64,000 bases of DNA from Clostridia bacterium (GCA_017620205.1 JAFZQX010000040.1:1-64000), one strand, 5' to 3'; shown: positions 15,820 to 24,682, counted from the stretch's first letter. The notes: generated by a model from the letters alone, not told the origin. Numbers and translations are program-made.

Positions 15820-17145
15820 ATGAGGTGGAAAAGTGTAGTAGGACTCATTTTATGCATCGCCGTTTTGGCATGTCTTTTGTACACGGCGGCATTTGGCTTT
15901 AATTTGACGAGTCCTTTCACAGGAAATGAATATTACTTCCCGAAGGTACTTGACGAGAATTACGGTATCAAGAGGGGATTGGATTTGGTAGGCGGCTCTA
16001 TTATAGCGCTTGAACCTGACGTTGAAAATCCTTCAACCGAAGAGGTTGACGCGGCTATGCAGGTTATCAGAACAAGACTTGACCAGCAGGGCTATTTTGA
16101 CGCCGTTGTTACAAAACAGGGTGACAGGGTTATAAGAGCTGAAATACCTGATATTGACGATCCGGAAACAGCAGTACAGCTTTTAAAAGCAGACGCGGTT
16201 CTTAAATTTACCGACGATGAAGGCAATGTTATCATGGAAGGTAAAAGCGGCGTTGCAAAAGCGCAAAATGTTTACGGTCCTATAAATGACTCCGGTCAGG
16301 AAGCGCATCATATTCAGCTTACATTGACAAACGAAGGCCAGGCGGCTTTTGCAGAGGCTACTGAGAAACAGGCTGCAAAATCTTCCGGTCAGAACGTAAT
16401 AAAGATTTTGCTTGACGATGAAGTTATTTCATCGCCGCAGGTTCATGAAAGAATAGACAGTAAGACATGTATCATCACAGGTAACTTCACAGAACAGTCG
16501 GCTAAAATTCTTGCAGACCAGATAGAGGGCGGTCAGCTTCCCTTCAGCTTGAAGGAAAACGAGCTCCGCAGCGTTGGTCCTACGCTCGGCAGTAAAGCTC
16601 TTCAGACATCTCTTTTAGCTGCACTTATCGGTATTCTGGTTGTCCTTGCGTTTATGCTTATAATGTACAGATTGCCCGGCCTTGTTGCAGACCTTGCTTT
16701 ACTTTGCTATATCGCATTGGTATGCTTGGTGCTCGCAGGTTACTTCATGCCGAACGGCTTCTCGGCAACGCTCACACTTCCCGGTATTGCCGGTGTTATT
16801 CTTTCAATAGGTATGGCGGTTGACGCAAACGTTATTATATTTGAAAGAATTAAGGACGAGCTTAGACTCGGTAAATCAATCAAAGCAGCAGTTGAACTTG
16901 GTTTTAAAGGCGCTCTCTCGTCAATTATTGATGCTAACATAACAACAATTATCGCGGCCATCGTTTTGTGGAAGTTCGGTACAGGTACTATTCAGGGCTT
17001 CGCATTAACTCTCGGTGTCGGCGTTTTAATCAGTATGTTGACAGCGGTATTTGTAACGAGATTCCTTTTAAATCTCATGCTTGGCTTAAACATTAAGAAT
17101 CAGTGGCTTTACGGTGTTAAGAAGGGGGTTGAAGAAAATGAATAA
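15820..17145 (+). CDS. secD: Protein translocase subunit SecD
   Basis: Membrane RND-type accessory subunit that uses the proton or sodium gradient to help pull secreted proteins through SecYEG. N-terminal TM (VVGLILCIAVLACLLYTAAF), the SecD hallmark GIKRGLDLVGGS, the periplasmic-type domain with RLDQQGYFDAVV, then five C-terminal TMs including PGIAGVILSIGMAVDANVIIFERIKDE. At 441 residues it is the usual Gram-positive size. AAGGAGG precedes ATG 15820. It is co-transcribed with secF, which overlaps it by 8 bp. Confidence 0.95.
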   Translation: MRWKSVVGLILCIAVLACLLYTAAFGFNLTSPFTGNEYYFPKVLDENYGIKRGLDLVGGSIIALEPDVENPSTEEVDAAMQVIRTRLDQQGYFDAVVTKQGDRVIRAEIPDIDDPETAVQLLKADAVLKFTDDEGNVIMEGKSGVAKAQNVYGPINDSGQEAHHIQLTLTNEGQAAFAEATEKQAAKSSGQNVIKILLDDEVISSPQVHERIDSKTCIITGNFTEQSAKILADQIEGGQLPFSLKENELRSVGPTLGSKALQTSLLAALIGILVVLAFMLIMYRLPGLVADLALLCYIALVCLVLAGYFMPNGFSATLTLPGIAGVILSIGMAVDANVIIFERIKDELRLGKSIKAAVELGFKGALSSIIDANITTIIAAIVLWKFGTGTIQGFALTLGVGVLISMLTAVFVTRFLLNLMLGLNIKNQWLYGVKKGVEENE

Positions 17146-18076
17146 AAGAAATATCGATTTCATCGGCAAAAGAAAGATTTTCTTTATAATCTCCGGTCTT
17201 ATCATTTTAGCAGGTCTTATAGCATACATCCTGCCCCCGACAGGTCTTAACTACGACCTTGACTTCCAGGGCGGTACAGCTCTCCGTATAAATATCGGAC
17301 AGGATTTCAGCGATGAAGACATCCAGGCAGTAGTAAAACCCATCGTAAAAGAAGCAATAGGCAAAGAAAATGTTACGGTTCAGAAAACCGGTGACAATAA
17401 AACAGAAGTTTATATCAGAACTTATGAAGTTGACACGGAAACACGTGATAAGATTTTCGAAGCGGTAAGAGATAAATATTCTTTGGAGCAGGAAGCGCTT
17501 CTGGAATCTACAAACGTATCGGCAACAGCAAGTGCAAAGCTTATAACTGACGCTTTTAAAGCTATAGGCTTAGCGGTTATATTCATGCTTATATATATCG
17601 TTATAAGATTTAATGTACGCTCCGGTATATCCGCGGTGCTCGCTCTTATTCACGATATTCTCGTAATGCTTTCCGTATACAGCATTTTCAGAATTCCCGT
17701 AAATACATCATTCGTTGCAGCTGTACTGACCATTGTCGGTTATTCAATCAACGATACGATAGTTATTTTCGACAGAATCCGTGAAAACGCTAAGAAGGAA
17801 AGAAGACTCGGATTCTCGGAAGTTGTTAACATGAGTCTTAACCAGACCATTGCAAGAACGGTTAATACATCTCTTACAACTCTTTTCACGATCCTCACGC
17901 TTTATATTCTCGGTGTTGCTTCAATTAAAGAATTCGCACTTCCGATTATTATCGGTATCATAGTTGGTACGTATTCTTCAATGTGCATTGCTTCACCGAT
18001 CTGGGCGCTTCTTCGTGAAAAGACAGGTAAGAAGAATGCAAAGTCCAAACAGCTTAAGACAAAGAAAGCATACTAA
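17138..18076 (+). CDS. secF: Protein translocase subunit SecF
   Basis: Partner of SecD. Pattern: IDFIGKRKIFFIISGLII (TM1), YDLDFQGGTALRI, a short extracytoplasmic domain, then TMs with AVLTIVGYSINDTIVIFDRIREN and TLFTILTLYILGVASIKEFALPIIIGIIVGTYSS. The ATG at 17138 (MNKRNID) fits GGGGG nine nt upstream better than an earlier in-frame ATG at 17114. 312 residues. Confidence 0.95.
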   Translation: MNKRNIDFIGKRKIFFIISGLIILAGLIAYILPPTGLNYDLDFQGGTALRINIGQDFSDEDIQAVVKPIVKEAIGKENVTVQKTGDNKTEVYIRTYEVDTETRDKIFEAVRDKYSLEQEALLESTNVSATASAKLITDAFKAIGLAVIFMLIYIVIRFNVRSGISAVLALIHDILVMLSVYSIFRIPVNTSFVAAVLTIVGYSINDTIVIFDRIRENAKKERRLGFSEVVNMSLNQTIARTVNTSLTTLFTILTLYILGVASIKEFALPIIIGIIVGTYSSMCIASPIWALLREKTGKKNAKSKQLKTKKAY

Positions 18077-18089
18077 GATAAAAATATTA

Positions 18090-18122
18090 AAGCGGTTTCG
18101 AAATATCGAAGCCGCTTTTTTT
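18090..18122 (+). terminator. Terminator after secF
   Basis: AAGCGGTTTCGA / TCGAAGCCGCTT stem with an AATA loop followed by a T7 run. It overlaps the ribosome binding region of the next gene. Confidence 0.85.
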
Positions 18123-18132
18123 GGAGGCAAAA

Positions 18133-18768
18133 ATGGCGTTTGATTTCAAAAAAGAATATAAAGAATACTATATGCCGAAAAACAAACCGTGCATAGTCGA
18201 AATTCCGAAAATGAATTATATAGCCGTGCGCGGACAAGGGAACCCCAACGATGAGGAGGGGGAGTATAAAAAAGCCATAGAGCTTTTATACGGCGTCGCA
18301 TACACAATTAAAATGAGCTATAAGGGCGAGTATAAAATCAAAGGATTCTTTGAGTATGTAGTGCCGCCGCTTGAAGGTTTCTGGTGGCAGGCGGGCAAAA
18401 GCAGCTTTGACTATAACGACAAGTCCGCTTTAAACTGGATTTCCGTTATCCGTCTGCCCGATTTTGTTTCAAAGACAGATTTTGAGTGGGCGATAGGAGA
18501 GGCAACGCGAAAGAAAAAACTTGATTTTTCAAAAGTAGAGTTTTTAACCGTAAATGAAGGCGTGTGTGTTCAGTGTATGCATCCGGGGAGTTATGATACC
18601 GAACCCGCGACAGTCGCTCTGATGCATGATTTTGCCCGCGAAAACGGGTATGACATTAACATAACGGATAAAAGACTTCACCATGAGATATATTTGAGCG
18701 ATCCGAGAAAGTGCGAAGCGGAAAAACTAAAAACAGTAATAAGACATCCCATAAAAAAAACGCTGTGA
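18133..18768 (+). CDS. GyrI-like small-molecule-binding domain protein
   Basis: A 211-residue soluble protein of the GyrI-like (SOUL/BmrR-type ligand-binding) family. FKKEYKEYYMPKNKPCIVEIPKMNYIAV is the typical entry to the fold, with GEYKKAIELLYGVAYTIKM, PPLEGFWWQ and KTVIRHPIKK further on. Relatives bind hydrophobic small molecules or hydrolyse some of them; the ligand here is unknown. GGAGG at 18123-18127 selects ATG 18133. There is no DNA-binding domain. It is probably transcribed alone; a terminator hairpin overlaps its 3' end. Confidence 0.85.
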   Translation: MAFDFKKEYKEYYMPKNKPCIVEIPKMNYIAVRGQGNPNDEEGEYKKAIELLYGVAYTIKMSYKGEYKIKGFFEYVVPPLEGFWWQAGKSSFDYNDKSALNWISVIRLPDFVSKTDFEWAIGEATRKKKLDFSKVEFLTVNEGVCVQCMHPGSYDTEPATVALMHDFARENGYDINITDKRLHHEIYLSDPRKCEAEKLKTVIRHPIKKTL

Positions 18769-18784
18769 CTTTTGTCACAGCGCT
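18760..18784 (+). terminator. Hairpin after the GyrI-like gene, apparently separated from its T-tract
   Basis: AACGCTGTGAC / GTCACAGCG with a TTTT loop. The T-run expected next (CTTTTTTG) is found only at 18991, after the 200-bp repeat. CAGCGCT occurs on both sides of that repeat (18778 and 18986). Confidence 0.65.
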
Positions 18785-18788
18785 CAGG

Positions 18789-18988
18789 CCACTGACAAAC
18801 TCGGCCTACCGCAAGGAAGAACGTATTTTATCGTAGTTTAAAAAATTAACATAGTTTTTTAATTTCAAAAACAGCCCAAAGAGATTATCGAAATCCCTTT
18901 GGGCTGCTTGCTTTCCGCGAATTCAAAATCTACCGTACCATCGTACGCCGACGAATTTGAATTCGCGAAATATACCGTCGTTTCTCAG
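18789..18988. repeat. 200-bp dispersed element, copy 1 (MITE-like or structured RNA)
   Basis: Near-copy of 58943-59144. The ends are imperfect inverted repeats (CTGACAAACTCGG against the complement of CCGTCGTTTCTCAG). Inside are a CCCAAAG...CTTTGGG hairpin and a second inverted repeat built on GCGAATTCAAA / TTTGAATTCGC enclosing GTACCATCGTAC. It encodes no protein. It probably inserted at the terminator of the gene upstream. Confidence 0.75.
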
Positions 18989-19007
18989 CGCTTTTTTGAT
19001 ATTTTGA

Positions 19008-20561
19008 TTAAATATCAGCTTTTAAAGCTTTATCAAACTTATCCTCAATATCCTTTGAAGGCTTCTTTGTCAAAAGACTTACAACAACAATAAGTATTGC
19101 AGACACTATAAAGCCGGGGAGGAGGCAGTAAATATTGCTTGTCGGGAAAACTGTTTTCCAGAAGAGAGCAATAAGTCCGCCGGATACCATACCGCTGAGC
19201 GCGCCTGCCTTTGTTGTTCTTTTCCAGAAGATAGAGAAGAGTACCAAAGGACCGAACGCAGCACCGAAGCCTGCCCATGCGTCCTGAACTATACGGAACA
19301 CAGAGCTGCCGGGGTCGTTTGCAATTAAAATAGCTATCAAAGATATGATAACAACCGTAATACGGCTTACCCACATATAGAAGCTGTCTTTTTTATCTTT
19401 TGTTATTTTTGTGAATATATCCTGTGAGAAAGCTGATGAAGCAACGAGGAGCTGTGAATCAGCAGTGCTCATAATAGCGGCAAGCACCGCGCAAAGGAAG
19501 AGACCGATAATGATAGGTCCTGCTATAGCGCCTAACGCTTCTTTTGTAAATATTGACTGCGTCATATAAATAAATATGTTTTCAGCATTTCCTGCTTCAA
19601 TAGGCATTTCCGTAACGCCTTTGAACTTTAAAAGATAGGGAGCAGCAAGGTAACCGACGAGAATTGCGCATGCAAGAGTAATGATAACCCAGATCATAGC
19701 GATAATTCTTGCGGGGCGAACTTCCTTTGAGTCGCGTATACCCATAAAGCGTGCTAAAATATGCGGCTGACCGAAGTATCCGAGACCCCATGCGAGAGAC
19801 GAAGTGATGAGCGCGAAGGTTGCCGTGCCTTTTATACTGCTTTCGCCTAAAGATGAAGCAATCTCGTTTACGGTAGATGATGTGCCTGCTCCGCCGCCGA
19901 GCTTTGAAAAAGCTACAATTGGAACTATGAGCAGAACGATAAACATCAGTATTCCCTGAACAAGGTCTGTCTTACATACTGCGGAAAATCCGCCGAGGAA
20001 TGTGTAAGATACGATAATAACCGCGCCGATTAAAAGCGCTGCCGTGTAGTCAATGTTCGGGAATAAAACTCTGAAAAGCTTTGCGCCTGCAGCAAACTGC
20101 GCCGCAGAATAAACCGTAAAGAATATCAGAATAAATACAGCTGCTATAAAACGGATTATACCGCTTTTGTCGTCAAAACGTTTTTCAAAAAACTCGGGAA
20201 GAGTGATGGAATCATCATATACCTGAGTAAATTTGCGAAGACGTTTTGCAACGATGAGCCAATTTAAATAAGTACCTATAGCAAGACCTACTGCAGTCCA
20301 GATGGCCTCTAAAAGACCGTTATAGCTTGCAGTTGCGGCACCGTCTTTTGTTATAAAGTAAATAACTGCGAGACCGGGAAGGCCCATTAAGAGCCAGCCT
20401 GACATATCGGATGCCTGCGCGCTCATAGCGGCCTGCCAAACGCCCAGCTTTCTGCCGCCTAAAACGTAGTCAGCGTTTGACTTGTTGCCTCTGAAACAAA
20501 CAATACCTATTATAAGCATTGCAAGAAGGTATGCTCCCATTGTGATGATTTCTAAAAACAT
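19008..20561 (-). CDS. putP: Sodium/proline symporter
   Basis: Sodium-coupled solute symporter of the SSS family, 517 residues with about 13 TM helices; proline is the likely substrate. Signatures: YVLGGRKLGVWQAAMSAQASDMSGWLLMGLPG at the N-terminus, LPEFFEKRF, TFLGGFSAVCKTDLVQG, FGQPHILARFM, and the sodium-site ALAAIMSTADSQLL. A good GGAGG precedes ATG 20561. The long leader upstream can fold (see 20583-20699). No other proline genes are nearby, so the substrate rests on family similarity. Confidence 0.9.
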   Translation of the reverse strand: MFLEIITMGAYLLAMLIIGIVCFRGNKSNADYVLGGRKLGVWQAAMSAQASDMSGWLLMGLPGLAVIYFITKDGAATASYNGLLEAIWTAVGLAIGTYLNWLIVAKRLRKFTQVYDDSITLPEFFEKRFDDKSGIIRFIAAVFILIFFTVYSAAQFAAGAKLFRVLFPNIDYTAALLIGAVIIVSYTFLGGFSAVCKTDLVQGILMFIVLLIVPIVAFSKLGGGAGTSSTVNEIASSLGESSIKGTATFALITSSLAWGLGYFGQPHILARFMGIRDSKEVRPARIIAMIWVIITLACAILVGYLAAPYLLKFKGVTEMPIEAGNAENIFIYMTQSIFTKEALGAIAGPIIIGLFLCAVLAAIMSTADSQLLVASSAFSQDIFTKITKDKKDSFYMWVSRITVVIISLIAILIANDPGSSVFRIVQDAWAGFGAAFGPLVLFSIFWKRTTKAGALSGMVSGGLIALFWKTVFPTSNIYCLLPGFIVSAILIVVVSLLTKKPSKDIEDKFDKALKADI

Positions 20562-20582
20562 TGTTTTTATCCTCCTTCAAAG

Positions 20583-20699
20583 CATAATAGAGTTAAACTC
20601 TGTATGCTCTTATTTGTTAAAATCCCGCAAGGAAAACTTATCGAACTTTATGGGCGTCAGCCCATCTGCATTCTCTGCATCTCCCTTGCAATTATTTTT
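20583..20699 (-). promoter_or_regulatory. Structured putP leader (three-way junction plus hairpin)
   Basis: An outer stem GCAAGG (20627-20632) / CCTTGC (20694-20699) encloses ATGGGC-GTCA-GCCCAT (20650-20665) and TGCA-TTCTC-TGCA. A separate hairpin GCATAATAGAGTT / ACTCTGTATGC (20583-20606) lies just before the Shine-Dalgarno of putP. A T-tailed hairpin (about 20752-20782, AAATACGAA / TTCGTATTT, then TTT on the minus strand) is further upstream. I match it to no known riboswitch class. Confidence 0.5.
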
Positions 20700-20857
20700 C
20701 CGACATAAGAGTTCTGCGAAGTTTTAAAGTGCAGATTTTTTCTGAGATAAGAAAAAATACGAAGTGAATACTTTCGTATTTACAAGTAATTTGACGCAAT
20801 ATCAGGGGAAATCAGCCTTTAAAACCATGCAGCGGTTGACTTTCTTATGCTTTAAGT

Positions 20858-20968
20858 AAAAAAAGAGACCGGAAAACCGAAATGATAATGCATATTTCAA
20901 ATTGACACCCGTAATAACAATTGCAAATACCAATTCTCTTAAAAACAATTCATTCGGTTTTTCCGGTC
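20858..20968 (-). terminator. Terminator of the ribosomal protein operon, long-looped
   Basis: On the minus strand GACCGGAAAAACCGA pairs with TCGGTTTTCCGGTC followed by TCTTTTTTT. The ~70-nt loop is long for an intrinsic terminator and may contain further folds. Confidence 0.75.
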
Positions 20969-20999
20969 AAAACTTTAAGTTTAAGCAGATAAACTTAAA

Positions 21000-21371
21000 T
21001 TACTTAAGTTCAACTTTTGCTCCAACTTCTTCAAGTTTTTTCTGCATTTCTTCAGCGTCATCCTTGGAAACGCCTTCTTTGATTGTCTTGGGAGCAGAAT
21101 CAACGAGGTCTTTTGCTTCTTTAAGACCGAGACCTGTGATGTCTTTAACAACCTTAACAACTTTGATTTTCTGGTCGCCTGCATCAGCAAGAACAACGTC
21201 GAAATCTGTTTTGTCAGCAGCAGCACCTGCATCAGCAGCACCGCCGGCAACAACTGCTACGGGAGCAGCAGCACTTACACCGAACTCTTCTTCCATCATT
21301 TTAACGAGTTCAGCAACTTCTAAAAGCTTTAATTCTTTAATTTCAGCAATAATGTTTTCTAAATTAGCCAT
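21000..21371 (-). CDS. rplL: Large ribosomal subunit protein L7/L12
   Basis: 123-residue stalk protein that binds L10 as dimers and recruits translation GTPases. N-terminal dimerisation helix ([22 protein letters not shown]), an alanine/glycine-rich hinge, and a C-terminal factor-binding domain ([36 protein letters not shown]). A Shine-Dalgarno (AGGAGG) precedes ATG 21371. It lies 38 bp after rplJ in the usual order. Confidence 0.98.
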   Translation of the reverse strand: MANLENIIAEIKELKLLEVAELVKMMEEEFGVSAAAPVAVVAGGAADAGAAADKTDFDVVLADAGDQKIKVVKVVKDITGLGLKEAKDLVDSAPKTIKEGVSKDDAEEMQKKLEEVGAKVELK

Positions 21372-21409
21372 TATGAATTTACCTCCTATTTGTAAATTAA
21401 AAATCTAAA

Positions 21410-22114
21410 TTATTCAGCGTCTTCCGCTTTTTCTTCAGCGGGCGCTTCTTCAGCTGCGGGTGCAGCTTCTTCTGCTGCCGGAGCTTCCTCTGCGGGAGCT
21501 TCTTCAGCCGGTGCAGCTTCCTCTGCGGGAGCTTCAGCTGCGGGAGCAGCTTCTTCAGCGGGCGCTTCTTCTGCTGCCGGAGCAGCTTCGCCTGCTTTCT
21601 GTGCAGCGAGATCTGCCGGTTCAACACCGCCGTCTACAATAGCCTGCAAGAGACGTGCGAGGTTTGAAGCGGGAGCATTCAAGCTGCCGAGCATTTTCGC
21701 ATAAAGAGTTTCTCTCGACGGGGTAGAAGCAAGAGTCTTGAGCTCATCAAGAGTCATTACCTTTCCGTCCATAAAACCTGCTTTAATTTCGAGGTTTTCG
21801 TTTTCTTTTGCGAAATCTGCCAATATTTTTGCGGGAGCCACCGGATCGTCAACGCTTAAAGCGAGTGATGTAGGACCGTTTAATATTTCGTCAAGTTCTG
21901 TCATTCCGAGCTCGTTTACCGCAAAACGGCAAAGAGTGTTTTTGATAACTTTGTACTCTACGTTAGCTTCACGGAGTTTTGCACGAAGTTTTGTATCTTC
22001 CGCAACCGTAAGACCTCTGTAGTCAACAAAAACACCTGTTGCAGCACCTTTGAGTTTTTCAACGAGATCTGCAACAATTTGTTTTTTCTCGTTTAATACT
22101 TTTTCGCTTGGCAT
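21410..22114 (-). CDS. rplJ: Large ribosomal subunit protein L10 with Ala/Glu/Pro-rich C-terminal tail
   Basis: Base of the ribosomal stalk, binding 23S rRNA and L7/L12 dimers. Residues 1-170 are standard L10 (VADLVEKLKGAATGVFVDYRGLTVAED, YKVIKNTLCRFA, LNAPASNLARLLQAI). About 60 further residues follow, almost only A, E and P in APAEEA-type repeats, ending KAEDAE. Normal bacterial L10 is ~165-175 residues; this one is 234. The tail is encoded by degenerate repeats and is acidic and probably disordered. Preceded by an L10 leader RNA. Confidence 0.97.
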   Translation of the reverse strand: MPSEKVLNEKKQIVADLVEKLKGAATGVFVDYRGLTVAEDTKLRAKLREANVEYKVIKNTLCRFAVNELGMTELDEILNGPTSLALSVDDPVAPAKILADFAKENENLEIKAGFMDGKVMTLDELKTLASTPSRETLYAKMLGSLNAPASNLARLLQAIVDGGVEPADLAAQKAGEAAPAAEEAPAEEAAPAAEAPAEEAAPAEEAPAEEAPAAEEAAPAAEEAPAEEKAEDAE

Positions 22115-22139
22115 GTGTTCTTACACCTCCTTGAACTGA

Positions 22140-22262
22140 TATGATATACCCTTTAAAAAATTAAAGGGCTCTTTATCAGCAGACAAAGAACCCATATTAT
22201 CATTATGAGTATCCTCGGCAGGATTTATTTTTGCACCTGCTGTCTGCGGATTATTAAATTAA
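22140..22262 (-). promoter_or_regulatory. L10 leader (ribosomal protein autoregulatory RNA)
   Basis: The rplA-rplJ gap, read on the minus strand, holds the L10 leader hallmarks: a CCGCAGACAGCAGGTGC ... AATCCTGCCGAGG helix, the GGTTCTTTGTCTGCTGATAAAG segment, and a final CCCTTTAATTTTTTAAAGGG hairpin before the rplJ Shine-Dalgarno. L10-(L12)4 is known to bind such leaders and repress rplJL. Confidence 0.85.
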
Positions 22263-22273
22263 GATTCACCCTA

Positions 22274-22969
22274 TTAAGAAGTGAATTTAGCGGAATTAAC
22301 TCTGATGCCGGGGCCCATTGTTGAAGCTACGGCAACGCTGCGGAGGTACTGACCTTTTGCAGCAGAGGGTTTTGCTTTAACAATAGCGTTCATAAGAGTT
22401 TCAAAGTTTTCCGCGAGTTTTTCATCGCCGAAGGAAACTTTTCCGATGGGGCAATGAATAATATTTGTTTTATCAAGACGGTATTCAATTTTACCGGCTT
22501 TGATATCGGATATAGCACGTGCTACGTCCATCGTAACGGTACCAGCTTTCGGGTTAGGCATAAGACCTTTAGGACCGAGAACACGACCGATACGGCCAAC
22601 AACGCCCATCATATCGGGTGTTGCTACAACTACGTCAAATTCGAACCAGTTTTCGCTCTGGATCTTCTGAACGAGTTCTTCAGCACCAACGTAATCTGCA
22701 CCTGCGCCTTCAGCTTCTGTTGCTTTTTCGCCTTTAGCGAACACGAGAACTCTGATTTTTTTACCTGTTCCGTGGGGAAGAACAACAGCGCCTCTGACCT
22801 GCTGGTCAGCGTGACGTGAGTCAACACCGAGCTTTATGTGAGCTTCAACAGTTTCATCAAATTTAGCTTTTGATGTACTGCAAACGAGCTTCATAGCTTC
22901 AGGAACGTCATAGTGCTGAGATTTATCAACGAGCTTTGCGCTCTCAAGATAATTCTTTCCTCTTTTCAA
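22274..22969 (-). CDS. rplA: Large ribosomal subunit protein L1
   Basis: 231-residue protein of the L1 stalk, also a translational repressor in many bacteria. Canonical [67 protein letters not shown] and [13 protein letters not shown] precedes ATG 22969, in the standard position after rplK. Confidence 0.98.
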   Translation of the reverse strand: MKRGKNYLESAKLVDKSQHYDVPEAMKLVCSTSKAKFDETVEAHIKLGVDSRHADQQVRGAVVLPHGTGKKIRVLVFAKGEKATEAEGAGADYVGAEELVQKIQSENWFEFDVVVATPDMMGVVGRIGRVLGPKGLMPNPKAGTVTMDVARAISDIKAGKIEYRLDKTNIIHCPIGKVSFGDEKLAENFETLMNAIVKAKPSAAKGQYLRSVAVASTMGPGIRVNSAKFTS

Positions 22970-23014
22970 ACTAATAACCTCCTTGTGGTAATCGGACTAA
23001 AATCCTCCCACATA

Positions 23015-23440
23015 CTAATCTTCTACAACAATACCCATGCTTCTTGCAGTACCTGCAATCATGCTAATCGCTGAATCAATGTTTGCAGCGTTTAAGTCGG
23101 GCATTTTCATCTCAGCTATCTCTTTAAGCTGAGCGCGTGTGACAGTTGCAACCTTGTCCTTGTTGGGAACACCGGAAGCTTTGTCGAGTTTGCAGGCCTT
23201 CTTAAGAAGAACGGCAGCAGGCGGAGTCTTTGTGATAAAACTAAAGGATCTGTCTGCATAAACGGTAATAACAACCGGGATTATAAGACCTGCGTCTTTG
23301 GCTGTTTTCTCGTTGAATTCCTTTGTGAACTGTACGATATTAACACCGTACTGACCGAGAGCAGGACCAACCGGGGGAGCCGGAGTAGCCTTTCCTGCAG
23401 GAATTTGGAGCTTAATATAACCTGAAATTTTCTGTGCCAC
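23015..23440 (-). CDS. rplK: Large ribosomal subunit protein L11
   Basis: 141-residue protein of the GTPase-associated centre. Canonical [23 protein letters not shown](Y)[20 protein letters not shown] and [28 protein letters not shown] precedes ATG 23440. It lies between nusG and rplA. Confidence 0.98.
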   Translation of the reverse strand: MAQKISGYIKLQIPAGKATPAPPVGPALGQYGVNIVQFTKEFNEKTAKDAGLIIPVVITVYADRSFSFITKTPPAAVLLKKACKLDKASGVPNKDKVATVTRAQLKEIAEMKMPDLNAANIDSAISMIAGTARSMGIVVED

Positions 23441-23545
23441 TTGCGTTACACCTCCTCATCAAAAAATGTGGTAATTGGCGAGCTTTAAGCTCTCCCACTG
23501 CGCGCGCTGAAAAATCAGCCGCAATATAACAACCCCAAAGGGGAG

Positions 23546-24067
23546 TTATGACAATGCTTCAACTTGATGAAACTCAAGTTCAACAGGTGTGTCTCTTCCG
23601 AACATTGAAACACAAACACGAAGCTTTTGCTTTTCAAGGCTTATTTCTTCAACAATGCCGATAAAGCTTTCAAGCGGGCCGTCCGTGATGCGGACATTGT
23701 CGCCAACTTCAAAATCAACTGAAACTTCGTGAGATTCAACGCCCATAGAGGCAACTTCGCTTTCGGAAAGCGGAACAGGCTTTGAGCCGGGACCTACGAA
23801 ACCGGTAACACCGCGCGTGTTGCGGACAACATACCAGCTTTCGTCTGTCATTACCATTTTTATGAAGACATAGCCCGGATAAATTTTCCTTGTGACAACC
23901 TTTTCGGTTTCGCCGTTTTTCTCAACAACGGTTTCCATAGGAACTTTAATATCCGGAAACAAATCCTGCATACCGCGATTTTCGATAGCTTTTTCGATAT
24001 TCGCTTTTACTTTGTTTTCATAACCGGAGTATGTATGAACTACATACCATTTTGCATCTTTTGCCAT
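23546..24067 (-). CDS. nusG: Transcription termination/antitermination factor NusG
   Basis: RNA polymerase-binding factor linking transcription with pausing, termination and translation. N-terminal NGN domain (AKWYVVHTYSGYENKVKANIEK, RKIYPGYVFIKMVM, RNTRGVTGFVG) and a C-terminal KOW domain (GDNVRITDGPLESFIGIVEEI). 173 residues, the usual length. Downstream of secE by 46 bp. Confidence 0.98.
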   Translation of the reverse strand: MAKDAKWYVVHTYSGYENKVKANIEKAIENRGMQDLFPDIKVPMETVVEKNGETEKVVTRKIYPGYVFIKMVMTDESWYVVRNTRGVTGFVGPGSKPVPLSESEVASMGVESHEVSVDFEVGDNVRITDGPLESFIGIVEEISLEKQKLRVCVSMFGRDTPVELEFHQVEALS

Positions 24068-24113
24068 AAGAACCGGAAGCCGCAGCTTCTGCCTCCTTTA
24101 AATCAAAATATCA

Positions 24114-24335
24114 TTATATCTGCTTTGCGCCGGAGCCCAAAAAGGTTTTTACACCAAAGCCGAAGATGGCGTCAAGTATCCAGATAGCAATACCGATAAC
24201 GAGAATGCAGAGAATAACAACGCCTGTGTTGTTTCTTATCTGTTCCCAGGTAGGCCAAATTATTTTTTTAATTTCAACTTTGACTTCTCTGAAGAATTTG
24301 GCTATACGGCCAAAAAAATTAGAAATTGCTTTCAT
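24114..24335 (-). CDS. secE: Preprotein translocase subunit SecE
   Basis: 73-residue SecE of the short Gram-positive type: an amphipathic helix with FFREVKVEIKKIIWPTWEQI, then one TM helix (TGVVILCILVIGIAIWILDAIFGF). It clamps SecY in the translocon. In its usual place between rpmG and nusG. Confidence 0.97.
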   Translation of the reverse strand: MKAISNFFGRIAKFFREVKVEIKKIIWPTWEQIRNNTGVVILCILVIGIAIWILDAIFGFGVKTFLGSGAKQI

Positions 24336-24398
24336 AATCCTGATCTCCTGAATTCCATTTAAACGCCTCCCGTGCAGGGGAAACGAATAAACTTAAAT

Positions 24399-24548
24399 TT
24401 ATTTTGTTTCTTTGTGGAGTGTGTGTTTTCTGCAGAATCTGCAGTATTTTTTCATTTCAAGGCGGTCGGGGCTGTTTTTCTTGTTTTTCATTGTATTGTA
24501 GTTACGCTGTTTGCACTCCGAACATGCCAATGTTATTTTTACACGCAT
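24399..24548 (-). CDS. rpmG: Large ribosomal subunit protein L33
   Basis: 49-residue zinc-binding type L33 with two CXXC pairs ([19 protein letters not shown]). An upstream in-frame ATG at 24593 would add 15 residues, but GGAGGTG sits 7 nt before the ATG at 24548, giving the normal length MRVKITLAC. First gene of the rpmG-secE-nusG-rplKAJL block. Confidence 0.96.
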   Translation of the reverse strand: MRVKITLACSECKQRNYNTMKNKKNSPDRLEMKKYCRFCRKHTLHKETK

Positions 24549-24653
24549 TATGGGACACCTCCTGAAAATTATCCTTTTTATCGCTTTTCGCATACGCGCG
24601 AAAGCGGAAAAATTTCCGCATAGAAAAAAAGACTTCTAAAACGAAGCAAAAAT

Positions 24654-24682
24654 AGTATAACACACTCCGTGAAGAAAGTCAA
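24654..24682 (-). promoter_or_regulatory. Promoter of the rpmG-secE-nusG-rpl operon
   Basis: On the minus strand TTGACT (24677-24682), 17-bp spacer, TATACT (24654-24659), giving a 5' UTR of roughly 100 nt that contains a GCGGAAA/TTTCCGC hairpin. Confidence 0.8.

Noticed and set aside
20902-21408. 168-aa plus-strand ORF over rplL, and other long antisense ORFs over rplJ, rplA, thiC and secD
   Set aside because: They are shadows of well-recognised minus- or plus-strand genes, made open by biased codon use, and have no family features.
21420-21600. CRISPR-like or minisatellite array
   Set aside because: The repeats are in frame with rplJ and encode its Ala/Glu/Pro tail; there are no unique spacers.
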